This document shows, piece by piece, positions 25,422 through 37,612 of a stretch of DNA of 64,000 nt. Source of the DNA: Onchocerca volvulus (Eukaryota; Nematoda; Chromadorea; Rhabditida; Onchocercidae). The stretch's first letter is position 1. Each line of letters starts with the position of its first letter. Under the pieces are notes generated by a model. That model saw only the letters and a list, made by a program, of their open reading frames with translations, ran no database searches and had not been told where the DNA came from. A program made the translations under genes and the position numbers. The stretch is from the NCBI GenBank assembly GCA_000499405.2, contig HG738136.1:1838646-1902645 (forward strand). The letters run 5' to 3'.

Positions 25422-27382
25422 ATGGCATTAGTGAATAATGGAGATGACACATTGGGAATGAAAATTACTTCACAAAAAAATGCTATGCGAAAGCTTGAAA
25501 ATAATCTATCTAAATCTCATGTAAATTATATTTTTTGCAGATTTTGTAAATGAAGTAAATTTTTGATAGCATATATTTATTTGATCACTTCTACCGTAAT
25601 TATTATCATTTACTAGAGAGAGATATAGTTTAATATAAATGGATAAAAAAGATAATTGTACAAGAAAAAAAAAGACTATATGGGATGTATGATTTAATAG
25701 GTTTTGAACTCAGTAATTTTATTAGTAAAATTTCTATTTTCTGAATATAATATTGCTTATATATAGATTTCAGATAAGTAATAGTACACCTATGAAAGGT
25801 CGAGGGGATACGAAGAAACAAACTAAATTGGGCATTGAAATATCCAAAGATGAGAATTATTCCGAATGGTATGTCCAGGTTAGTTTCTTTTTTCTTATCG
25901 TATCATATATCAGGCAATTTCATATTTCATATTTTCAAAATACTTTCAAAATATCAGTTTCATATTTATTCTCAAAATAAAATAATCTTTATTTTATATT
26001 TCAGAATATTGTAGTATTAGGCCTATGATATTGGAATATTTTTTTTAGCAACTGATAGATTATTTAGTGGAGGAATGGAAAGCAAAATGTTAATCATGTA
26101 CTTACATTGCTTGAAATACTACTAATTATGTAATAACATTATTCATAAAATACTGCTACTCATATTAAAAGAATATTGAAAGTAATTTACTTCCATATTT
26201 CTATAAAGATAATCCAAATTATTTCTTTTACAAATGAATGAAGAAGAATCTACATTTTAGACGATGTTAGATAGGAATGGAATTAATGCGAAAGTTGCAA
26301 AGCTCATCCAATAATATGAATATATCAAAACTGAGTTTTAAAATACTATGAAGTGCATTTAAATGATATGTAAAGAAATCGGTTTTATAAAAAGTCAATT
26401 CCCTATATATTCATATTTTTAGGTTATAACGAAAGCAGAAATGATCGAATATTACGACATTTCTGGTTGTTATGTATTGCGACCGTGGTCTTACGCTATT
26501 TGGGAATTTATTCAGGAATGGTTCGATGAAGAAATTAAGAAATTAGGTGTTAAAAATTGCTATTTTCCATTATTCGTTTCGCAAAGCGCTTTGGAAAAAG
26601 AGAAGACGCACATTAGCGACTTTGCTCCTGAGGTTGTCATTGGAAACTTATTTATTCTATGTCTAGCTTTTTCAAAATGATTATTTTCTGCTACATTGTA
26701 TTTTTATAGGTTGCGTGGATAACGCGAGCAGGACAGTCGGATCTAGCTGAAGCGATTGCAATACGTCCTACTAGCGAAACAGTAATGTATCCCAGCTATG
26801 CAAAATGGGTACAATCTCATCGAGATCTTCCAATTAAGCTCAATCAGTGGTGTAATGTTGTTGTATGTTTTAAAATTAACCATCATAAAATAGAAAGAAA
26901 GAAAATTTTTCGCCTTTTTAAAATTGATCACTGCTTTTTAATAGTCAATTTGATTTTTAATTGTGTAGTGCAGATATATCATTTAATTATATTTCATATA
27001 ATTCATAAAGAAGGATTTTGATGTTTTAGCGTTGGGAATTCAAACATCCAACACCATTCTTGAGAACTCGTGAATTTTTGTGGCAAGAAGGTCATACTGC
27101 ATTCCAATCCAAAGATGAAGCAGAAGATGAAGTATTCAAAATACTTGATTTATATGCTCAAATCTATATCGATTTACTGGCCATACCAGTTATTAAAGGA
27201 CGGAAAACTGAGAAAGAGAACTTTGCTGGCGGAGATTTTACAGCTACTGTTGAGGCATATGTGCCTGTCAATGGACGTGGGATACAGGTTAATGGTTTAT
27301 CTTTATTCAGATTAGTATTTTATTCATATTCTTTATATATTCAATACTCGGCGATGTAGTAATGTTCTTGTTTATTTGCTTA

Positions 27383-27416
<34 letters not shown>

Positions 27417-27418
27417 TT

Positions 27419-27470
<52 letters not shown>

Positions 27471-28948
27471 AGTGTGTTCCAATAAGAATAAACGAGAATT
27501 AGATGAAGATGAAGTGATGGATTGCTTACTTCATCTTTTATTTTTCACAAATTTGTACGGAAACTGTTGATGTTTTTATTTTAGGGTGCTACATCGCATC
27601 ATTTAGGACAAAATTTCTCAAAAATGTTTAACATATCGTTTGAAGACCCAAACGGTGGCGGAAAAATTTATGCATGGCAGAATAGTTGGGGTATATCAAC
27701 CAGAACAATTGGTGCTCTTGTGATGATACACGGTGATAATTGTGGTCTGGTGCTTCCTCCTAGAGTAGCTACTATCCAGGTATATCTTACGATTTCAAGC
27801 ATAGGCTATAGATGAGAAAATTTTTTGTTTTTGTCATCCTTAAATGTATTAGAGTTTTATAGATGATTATTGTTCCCGTAGGAATCAACGCTCAAACAAA
27901 GGATGAACAAAAAACAGCTCTAATTGAAAAAGCAAAAGAAATCAATAACAAGTTAATGGATGCAAGTATACGTGCTGAGCTTGATATAAGGGATCATATA
28001 TCGCCTGGATGGAAATTCAATCATTGGGAATTGAAAGGTGTTCCTGTAAGAATCGAAATTGGTCCCAAAGATTTAGCCAATAACCAGGTATTTTAAATTA
28101 TTATTTACTACCAATTTTTTTTTTTTTTTTGTTGTAACTTGCAACTTTTATATTATTTTCTTGTTTAGGTAACTTGCGTCATCAGATATTCTGGCGAGAA
28201 AAGAACCATTCCTATCGATGGTCTTGCTTCAAAATGCAAAGATATGCTGGAGGAAATTCACTATTCCATGTATAATAGGCAGGTTTTTTTTTTTCCAGAT
28301 TAATTAGTTTGATAAATGATAAACTTCGCCATGGAATAAAATTATTTCGCAATGTAATGAAATAATTTTAGGATATTGGAAGTTCGCGAATCGCACACAA
28401 AGATTGTATTGGAATGGAATGACTTTCGAAGTTTTCTAGATCAAAAGTTTATTCTGCTTTCACCCTTTTGTGGTCGTATTGAGTGCGAAGATGAAATCAA
28501 AAAAGAAAGCATGAGAGGTGAGGAAAATGATCCTCAAGCTCCCGCAATGGGAGCAAAAACCCTCTGCATTCCGCTTGAACAGGTGAATCGCATAATATTT
28601 TTAAGGAATTAACTAAATGACAAAAAATTAATATTTTTGCTGCATACTGTTGGTAAAACTGTTTGAATATGATTGTGAAACTAACACTTGGAAATTGTTT
28701 CGTGCTTAATTGAAAACGGAAAACCTATAAAGGAATAAGTGAATGTAAAATGTAAAATATATAAGTGAAATGTCAATTCATTTATGTTTATATACCATTG
28801 TGAATCATTTGCTCTTTTTCTTCGTAAAACTCTATAATGATTCATAAAATTATCATTCCAGCCCGAAATTCCGCTTCCGACTAACTGTATCAATAAAAAT
28901 TGTCCAGAAAAACCACAGTTTTTTGCACTATTTGGTCGAAGTTATTGA
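25422..28948 (+). CDS. pars-1: prolyl-tRNA synthetase, cytosolic type
   Basis: Ten exons: 25422-25520, 25774-25878, 26423-26632, 26710-26862, 27030-27287, 27585-27779, 27863-28087, 28169-28278, 28372-28582 and 28862-28948, giving about 550 residues. The enzyme attaches proline to tRNA-Pro for cytosolic protein synthesis. Class II motifs are visible: motif 1 around [13 protein letters not shown] (residue about 85), motif 2 [16 protein letters not shown] (about 200-215) and motif 3 [11 protein letters not shown] (about 325-337). The [15 protein letters not shown] proline-pocket region, the C-terminal anticodon-binding domain and the zinc-binding-like tail [10 protein letters not shown]...GRSY end of the eukaryotic/archaeal type are also present. 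The protein stands alone, without a fused glutamyl-tRNA synthetase, as I recall for nematodes. The start follows an ATTACAG site by 14 nt (likely trans-spliced). Intron 8 must be GC-AG to keep frame. Confidence 0.97.
27384..27470. repeat. very long T tract in intron 5 of prolyl-tRNA synthetase
   Basis: Two T runs of about 29 and 47 bases are separated by GTTAAA. They lie about 110 bp before the exon 6 acceptor. Length may be affected by assembly. Confidence 0.9.
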
Positions 28949-29567
28949 GCAAGATCATGGATCGAGATATCTCAAATTTTAGATTATATGTGATTATTGT
29001 TTAGTTTTTGGATTAATCTGGTCTATGTTGTTGTTTATTGACATTTTGATGATCTGTAATTAAATTATCTTTCCTGTTATATTTTTGTTGACATTTTATA
29101 CAATCTCTTAGTTTTTGCTAAGTGGAGATGGAAATTCTGAATTACTGGAGAAAAAAAAAGACATTTTATAAATAAAAAAAAGTAGCTGCTCTAATTTTGA
29201 ATTTTTGGAAGAAAAGTCTTTTATCATAGCTACCATATGGTTTATCTCTACTTTTCTGTTGATTTACATCGATGTATTATGTATTAGGAAGTGATTAAAT
29301 GAACTCGGTTAATTTATTTTTGATAATAAATTGTTTGCTTCCGTTATTTTGTGTGGTAATGTTGCTGTCTTCCTTCTCAGCATTTTATTGAATAGCAAAA
29401 ATCACAATTGATACTACTAAGTATTATTTATGAAGCAAGTTGAGTGGGATATATTATGCAATAGAGTTATATTGCAGAGCAATTCTTCTCTTTCCAATTC
29501 ATTTCGGATTTGTGAAGAAGGACTACTGTATCCGTAGATTATTATTATCTGCATTTCTTCATTATAG
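28949..29567. other. intergenic spacer between prolyl-tRNA synthetase and UTP14
   Basis: About 620 bp on the same strand. It holds a candidate poly(A) hexamer AATAAA at 29171-29176 and ends in the ATTATAG acceptor (29566-29567) before UTP14. The spacing is compatible with an operon, but larger than is usual in C. elegans. Confidence 0.5.
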
Positions 29568-29582
29568 TTTAAAGCGACTACG

Positions 29583-32500
29583 ATGTCAGATGTGGAGTCG
29601 GATTTTGATGAGGAAGCCCATGCGAAGTTGCTGAAGACTATCAACAGCTTGGGCAATAATGCTAAGAAAGGACCGTTGATCAGGAAATGTCCGGAAAAAG
29701 TTCGGGTTAAGGAACTTGTTGATCTGATACATTCTACAAGGTTAATTTTTCAAATTAAATTTCCTTTATTTTGTTATTAAAATATTTTTTATACAATCTG
29801 AAGTGATTTTTTATCCAACCATAGATTGGACATAAAATACCTTATCTCGAACTTGAAATCCGTAAGTATTTTTATATTGATGTAATTAAATTCTTAGAGT
29901 TACTTTTTTAATGACAATCTCAGAAATGTTGATGATGTAAAGAAGAAATTGGTGGAGAAGAAAAAGAAATCAAACAAAGCCGGAAAGGACGAACCGAGAA
30001 CTTTGCAAGCTCCATCTCACAGACTGGTTCGGGAGAGGATTGAAAGTACCATTGCATACAGTGAAATTCGGTAATATATTTATTTACATTATCTTTAAAT
30101 ACAATATAATAGGGATATAGAGTGTATGGTATGTTTGCAACTCCAAATTGAAGTATTACAAACAGAATTTTGGGAATTCTTCAGTTGTTATGTCAAGTAA
30201 ATTAGGGTGATAACTTTATTTAAAAATAAGGAAAAAAAATCCAAACGAATAAAGTGTTATTGCAGAAAGGATTTAGAAGAATGGGCTCCAATTGTTAAAA
30301 AGAATCGGCTTGCTGAGCAATTAGTATTCCCACTTAGTAAAGACCCACCGATCCAGCGAACAGCGTCGGATTTAGTGCTTCTTTTCAAGGTTTGTTAAAT
30401 TTCTCAATTACTATTTTGCCAGAATCCTTTTTGGCGTAACAGAAAAATTGATATATATTTGTGATGTATATTATACTTTAATAAAAGTACCCAATAATGT
30501 CAGTGGAGAAGTATTTTGAGCATATTTTTTCAAACATGATCATCTTAAAATCAAGAAATGATGGCAAGTAATAGTATCAAGGATAATCTCTATGCTTGTA
30601 TATATGAATTTAATTGCAGCCAAGGACACCACTGGAACTAGAATTAGCCAAGTTATTGAAAACATCAAATAATAATCTTCGTGATGGCGAGGAATATACA
30701 GAAGCTGAGTTGGAATTAATAAGGGCAATGAGTCTAAAAGAGGTAATTATATTTGAACTTTCGGGCCAGTTATATAGCTATAAATGGTTTTGCTTTAAGG
30801 ATCCTTTTTTTTTTTTTGTAAATTAGCAATCACATATGATATTTGTTTCTGCATATTTGTTTTGATTTTTTTTTTTCAGGCAAAAGCAAAATGGGCTCAA
30901 TTGAAAAAAATGCGGGCTTTGGTTGGTTACCGAGAAGCTAAACTGAAACGACAAGCTAAAATAAAAAGCAAAACGTCAGTTTAAATATAAATATTTGTAC
31001 TTTTCCTTCTTGCATTTCTCTTTGCTCTGTAAATTTTAGCTAGAATACTTCATAATTCATTATTAGACAGTCTTGCATTCGAATTGCTAGAATGTTAAAA
31101 AAATTTTTAATGTTAGAAATTTTCTGATATAACTTGTTATAGATATCATCGACATATGAAACGCCAGAAGAGAAAGAAGTTAATCAGGGAATTTGAAGAA
31201 ATGATGGCCAAGGATCCAGAAGCTGCCAAAGAGAAACTGGAAGAAATTGATCGACAGCGCATCCTGGTATTATAGTTATCTCATTTATTTTGAGAACGAA
31301 TGGATCAGAAGTTAATAAATTGATGAAAATTCAAAGTAAATAAGCATACGGTGAAGAATGACCAGTGTTACAGGAACGAGCTACCTTAAAGCATCGCAAC
31401 GGCGGAAAAGGTGTCCAACAGTTGGCAAGATATGCGAATAAAAATAAGGATTTCAAAAAAATGTACGAAGAGCAAATAAGATTGGGACGAGAACTCGCCG
31501 AAAAGCATGGTCGTGAGAAAGGTTCAGATTCTGATTCTGAATCGGAAAATAGAGATGCAGTAAAACTAACTAGCGCTGAAATGCTTGAGGTGAGATATTT
31601 TTGTTATGTTGAGAGTCAATTTTTTGAAGAAAATGACTAAATTTTTTGATTTTTTAAATTAAAGAGAGCAGCCGAAGTGTTAGAGAAAGAAGAACAGGAA
31701 AAGAGATCCACTAAACCAGAATTGAAAGCGAAACTTTACGAAATGAGAAAAGAGAAGCGGGAGACTCTCAGAAGTAGTGCATTGCGGGCCACAGATGCGA
31801 AGTTCATATCTAATCGAAAGTATGATATGGTTTGTTTTAAATTTATTTTATTTTTAAGTGTTTGTAATATATGAAGTATTCTGTAATTCGAAATTATCTT
31901 TCTATTCTCACTGAATGTATGTGTTTAAGAATACTGATGTAGCCGATGAGTCGACTGCTTGCAATGAAAAAGTTGTGGAATTGGAACGGGAACCGGAAGA
32001 AACAATAAGAAGTGAAGAGCATTCGAACAAAGAGCAGAATCAGCAAAATATCTCAGAAAACAGTGGACAAGATGTTGAAAAAAAAGCTAACAAACACTCC
32101 GAAAAAGATCTCAAAAATTTGAAAAAGAAGAAAAGTTCCAAGAAAATGAAGAACAAAGTGCGTTTATCTTATCTTTCTTGCTTGCAAAAATGTACATCAA
32201 AAATGAATAATTTTGAATTTTCTCAAACTGAATTTTGATTTTTTGATATATTTATATATACTTCTAATGAAAAGAGCGCCGAATATAGTGATTGCAATAT
32301 AATGCAACGAATTATCATGATAATTTGTAGAAAGAAAATAAAGCTGCAAAGGACTTGGATATTGATCAGTTATTCGATAAAGCTGAGAAAGAACTTGCTG
32401 AAAATGCTCTAAAGGTTCAAATAGTTATATAATTTTTTTCTTTAAATATTTGGTTCATTTTCACCAATAACTTTTATAAATATTGGCCAATTTGTTTAGT

Positions 32501-34369
32501 TCAGGATTTTTTGATATTGATCCTTATTGGAGTCATACTTCACTAGTGCTTGTTTATAAAAGTACTATCTGTAATTTTTCTGTTCATTGTAATACGGTAA
32601 ATAAATTTATACATTATAAAGTACATTTTTAAACTTAATTGTATTTATTGCTTTGATTTGTTGAGATTGTAAGTGTTAAAGTTGCCTAGCAAATAATGAG
32701 CAGAATTACGAAAATATCTAATATATATTAGCTATCGAAAATATTGCAATTTTTAGGAGTGTGAACGTCTAAAATTAGAGGACGAAGAAAATAAGCGTAA
32801 TCAGAGACATCCTCCGTCTGACATTAGATCTATAGTGATTCCCCAACAAAGTAAGTTTTTTTTTTTGACTATATTTATGCTACAGATTGCTTTCCATTGG
32901 AGAATCTGTTCATTGTTTTTGCAGAAGAAAAAAAAGAAATCACTGCAAAAACAGAGGAAACAGTCACAGATATTTCTTTGGATCCAAGGCATTTTCTACA
33001 AATCGAAACAATGGCACTTCCACAAGTCTCGGGCGACTTTGTTGAAACTTTAGAAGATACTAGTCGTAAGTTTCTTATTTTTTGACTGCTTTATTGTTTT
33101 TATTAATTTTTAATGTTTAATTAGCAAAGAATATTCACAACTGTAGAAGTAATGGAGATTATTTGAAAATTAGGGCAGTCACAAGATACTGTTTATTTCT
33201 AGACCAAACAGATGATCAGGAAGAAATCATAGCCAAGGCATTCGAAGATGTTGATGTTATTGGTGATTTCGAAGCTGAAAAGGAGGCCGTGGAAGCGGCA
33301 GAGAATCCGAAAGATATCGATTTAACGCTTCAGGGATGGGGTTCATGGACAGGACCAGGAATAACCGATAGAAAAAAAGACAAGTAAGGTTTTTGCAAAA
33401 TTCATCCTGATAAATGATTTAAATATTATAATTTGTTATTATTTTATTTCTTCAGTACCACAATACTTTGTGTTTAATAGCTAAATAAATATAGAGGACT
33501 TCAGGTTTATAATCAAAATGCCGAAAAAGAAGAGGAAAGATGCAGGGAAAACAGGTTTGATTATATCAGAAGCAGTAGATCAGTCTATTGAAAAACTCCA
33601 ACTAAAATCGGTGAGGATTTTTTTTTACAGTTGAATATATAAAGCATGGAAGCTATTCGTGATTTCCAAAGAATAATTTGCTTTGATTTTTTAACTATGG
33701 CGCTTCTTGAATTGAGAGTAGTTGTTTATTTAAGTTAAGAAATAATAATCATGATGAAAAATTTCACTTCAGGGGAAGGAATAGGATGTTTAATGTTATT
33801 GCACAAAGAAACTATATTCTTGATTAGCATACTACTTTAATTTACCAGTCTTCTGGAATTGCAGATAGCCATAGATAGCAGTACTAATAATCCGGCTAGA
33901 ATTTTTAGAATTTATATGGATCATTTATTCTTATAAATTAGCATAATAATTAGCATAATGGATAATTTAATAGCACAAAATCTAATAGTCTCAAAGTCTT
34001 TTTCCTGTTTTAAGAAAACAATGCAAAATATCTGTGATCAATAGTAATACAGTTATTGAATTTTGATAATAGATAATTAGATGCTCTTATTTCAGGTGCC
34101 ATTCCCTTATACAACTGTTGAGGATTATGAAGCTGTAATACGGCAACCGTTAGGAAAGGAATGGAATCCACAAAAAATTCATAGGAAGCTTATTCAACCG
34201 CAGATTGTAACAAAAGTATGTTTATAGTTTTTTCTATTTTTGCTTTACTTTTTGATATTAAGACATTTTGATATTTCTTTTCTTTTTTTTTTCTTTTCAG
34301 GCGGGTCGAATAATTAAACCATTGGATAAGAGCATATTGCAAGACGAATCTGAAGAAGAAAAAATATGA
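29583..34369 (+). CDS. utp14: UTP14, U3 snoRNP / small-subunit processome protein
   Basis: Sixteen exons keep phase throughout: 29583-29740, 29924-30070, 30266-30389, 30620-30742, 30880-30974, 31143-31266, 31374-31589, 31665-31829, 31930-32157, 32331-32414, 32757-32850, 32925-33065, 33203-33383, 33505-33610, 34096-34215 and 34301-34369, giving about 724 residues. UTP14 is a nucleolar component of the small-subunit processome that stimulates the DHR1/DHX37 helicase during 18S rRNA maturation. Family marks are ILKKNRLAEQLVFPL-type sequence (EEWAPIVKKNRLAEQLVFPL), AMSLKEAKAKWAQLKKMRAL, IKSKTYHRHMKRQKRKK, LKHRNGGKGVQQLARY, GWGSWTGPGI (about residue 610) and the C-terminal PFPYTTVEDYEAVIRQPLG...AGRIIKPL. 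The middle (about 385-490) is a highly charged, poorly conserved linker. The start lies 15 nt after ATTATAG, suggesting trans-splicing. A possible extra 37-nt exon in intron 1 is described in the findings. Confidence 0.96.
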
Positions 34370-34412
34370 TTGAGAACTATAAATATTCTGTTATTATTGG
34401 TAAATTCCTTCA

Positions 34413-34418
34413 AATAAA
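34413..34418 (+). terminator. poly(A) signal of UTP14
   Basis: Canonical AATAAA 44 bp after the UTP14 stop codon. Confidence 0.6.
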
Positions 34419-35029
34419 TTCACAATATCAATATTTTTGTTTACAATTTAATCTGATCAAAAAAAGGAAAATGACAGGAGTAAGAAGTGGCGAGAGATAA
34501 TCTCGCCGAGGTCTTTCAAGGATCAGTATTTTTTGTATTTTTCTCATTGCGTTTGCCACTTCTTGATATCTTCATCGCTTCTCTGTTCCTGTCCATTTAT
34601 TACCAAAATTTTGATAACATTTTTTCATCACATTGAAGATCTCGTTATTTTATTTATGTCTCTCCGAAAGTTTTGCTAGATATCTCAGTAGCATCGGAGA
34701 AATTGAATGTAAAAATCAGCAATCTTCAGAATAGTCATTAAGCTGATTTCAGCGTATCATGAACTTTGCACAACTGATAAGCGCAGAGATGACAATTAAA
34801 TTATTTTTTTATTTTTTTTTTCTCCGTTTTTCTTTTGTAGTTTTTTCCAAAGGGATGTATTTATTAGCTTGAATAGTAATAAATAAGATAAAAAGAAGTC
34901 TTGGAAGCAACAGTTTCGCAGTAATTGATTGTTGATTCGTTTAAATGAAAGGTAGTGTGAAGTTTAATTTCATAACTAATAAAGCTATTTTCAAATTTAT
35001 ACATTTCAAAATGATGTTTGCTATTAGAT

Positions 35030-35330
35030 ATTTGTTAAAATATTCTGAGAGATTTTTAATTAACAAGTTATCAATTAGATGCTTTAACTTTTATTAAAAT
35101 TGTTAAATTCAAAAAATTTTCTATTGCATTCGTTGTAGGAAGCATATTATTAAGTGAAAGGATATTATCAACTGATCATAATAATCAATAAATCAAGTCA
35201 TCAATCAGATGTTTTAATTTTCCCTTAAATTGTTATATTTCAAAAATTTTCCTATTTTAATCCATTGTATGAAGCAAATTGTACGATGAAGGATATTATC
35301 AACTGATCATTAATTAATAAATCATTTATA
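35030..35330. repeat. tandem duplication of about 120 bp
   Basis: The order AATTAGATGCTTTAACTTTT / TTGTTAAATTCAAAAAATTT / GAAGCATATTATTAAGTGAA / GGATATTATCAACTGATCAT at 35070-35180 repeats with changes at 35200-35312 (AATCAGATGTTTTAATTTTC, TTGTTATATTTCAAAAATTT, GGATATTATCAACTGATCAT). Confidence 0.7.
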
Positions 35331-35989
35331 ATCATTTAATTATTTTATATTTTTATGTAGAAAATAATTCGAAATATTGGTAAGGGTAAAAGAGAAAAAT
35401 TGAATGTGAAAAGTAGAATTGATCATATATGTATGTGTTTGATCAGCTTCCAGTTTTTATCCTTTTCAAAATAGGTCCAAACAATGAATTTGAAATCAAA
35501 TAGCACATTATTGTTTACGGATTGCCATTTATGATGATTGTCAACTGTCACAAAATTGATTTTGTGTAGCGATTTCATAAACCATATAACTATGACTTGG
35601 GACAGATGGGAGACAGGTAGGAAAAAGGACAAATAATAGGAGTAGGATTAAGTACAGGGTAATTTTGAGGGTATGTTTAACATTTAATTCAATAGCATGC
35701 ATATTCCCGGGGTTAATACTTACCATTGTATCTAACCAATCATTATTGTAATTATCATTTTTCCATCATCTGTACTTTATAAAATTTTTATAAAATTCAT
35801 AATAATTTAATGATACATTTAATTTGCTACTTTTTTTAAAAAAAAAAAATTTATTTCGAAATTTCATCAAAAAAAAAAAAAAAAAAGTCATATTTTGTTT
35901 GTTTCTCTATGCATGCAAATGTTTTTTTTTCTAATTTTTGGAAATGTCCTTTTCGATTCTGTTAAAAATGCTTATTCCGATTAATATTG

Positions 35990-36250
35990 CAATCTGATAA
36001 TATATGGCATTAATTAATTAATTGTTAATTAATCATTAAAATAGTATATGTTTCTGATAATATATGTCATTTAGCTTATCAATGCAGTACATCATATTTC
36101 TGATAATATATGACATTTAAAATATCAACTCTGATAATATATCATTTAAGTTATTAACATAGTATTTCTGATAATATATGATATTTAGATTATCAATTTC
36201 TGATAATATATGATATTTAGATTATCAACATAGTATATATTTCTGGAAAT
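35990..36250. repeat. TTTCTGATAATATATG repeat array
   Basis: About seven imperfect units of 20-45 bp carrying TTTCTGATAATATATGACAT and TTAGATTATCAA. Confidence 0.8.
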
Positions 36251-37449
36251 ATATTATATTAAAATTATCATATTATTCTTTACTTTCTTTATTGCTCGGA
36301 TAATTTATTAGGAATATCTGTTAGTTATAATCAATTATAGCTCATAATATAAATAATATTTTTATATTTTGAACCATTTGAAGCATTTAGAATTATCTGC
36401 TACTCAAGGTAACCTTTGACATCTCATGGTCAATTCATCTATTTTAACATCAAATGAATATTCTCTTTCGCTTTATTGAAATCTAAATAATTGAATTTTA
36501 TTTTTGGATCTCTTTCAATTATTTACATATTGTGTTGAAGATTTGTTGCCATTGATATATTATTCTGTCATGTCATGCAAAGATTGTTTGAATGGTTGGC
36601 TTTGTTTCGAGACAATTGTATGATTTGCTTGTTTGACAAACAATTCGAACTTCTCCATTTCACAAATCTAACTTCCCAACATGAAGTGTGACAGTTTTCA
36701 ATAATTTTAAATTTGAATACAAACTTAATTTTCCAGAGAATTTTGAAAATTTTTAAATCTGAATTCTTTTTTTCTAGCATAGCATATCTCTCTCTCTCGC
36801 TCTTTCCACTTTCTGCATATTTAAAAAGCATTTTTAATTAACATCTATTGATATATTTAATTAATATATTGTTATTCTTCACATTTTCCTAAATATAGAT
36901 TAGAATGGAATAAACAAGGATTATCAACGTATTCAATCGCTACTATTCTTGAAAAATCTTGGGAATAATATCCCCGTTATTCATAATTGAAATCATCCCC
37001 GCATATTTAATCGATATATTCAGATAGGAATATATTTCTATTTAATTTTCAACGGCATCAAAATAGCATTGTCATATATCATCCGCGCTATTAAAGCAAT
37101 CATTAATTTATTTCATTTCCTTTTCGGAAAAATGACGATTTTCCCACGACAAGTAGGACTCATCCATTGATTACTTTCAATTTTCTATTTTCCCGTTCCC
37201 ATCATCCTGACTGTTATTCATGCATCCATTCATGAGAATTTTGCATATGTCATCCTCTCTAAGATTTTCCTCAATTTCAGTCATAATGATGAATAATGAA
37301 GGTAAAACGAAGAATAACGAAGAACGGTAAACGAAGAAGATAAAACGAAGAATATAAATTGAAGAAGGTGAAATAAAGAATAACGAAAAGGGTAAAATGA
37401 AGAATAACGGAAAAGACAAAATATGAAGGATAATTAAAAAGGCTAAAAT

Positions 37450-37612
37450 CTGTAGCAAATGAAAATGTAACTACTCGTTGTTCATTTCCACGCAACGTTG
37501 CAAGCTCTTCACCGATTGATTTGGAATTTTAATGCAACGTTGCATTCGAATAGGAGCGTGTTTAGTAACTTCCGAGATTTAAGATTTTGAACAAACGAAC
37601 AATGAATAAAAA
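37450..37612 (-). mobile_element. MITE-like element, copy D
   Basis: Read on the minus strand it matches copy B nearly end to end: CGTTTGTTCAAAATCTTAAA, CCTATTCGAATGCAACGTTG, AAATCAATCGGTGAAGAGCT and ACAACGAGTAGTTACATTTT. The terminal repeats are degraded. Confidence 0.6.
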
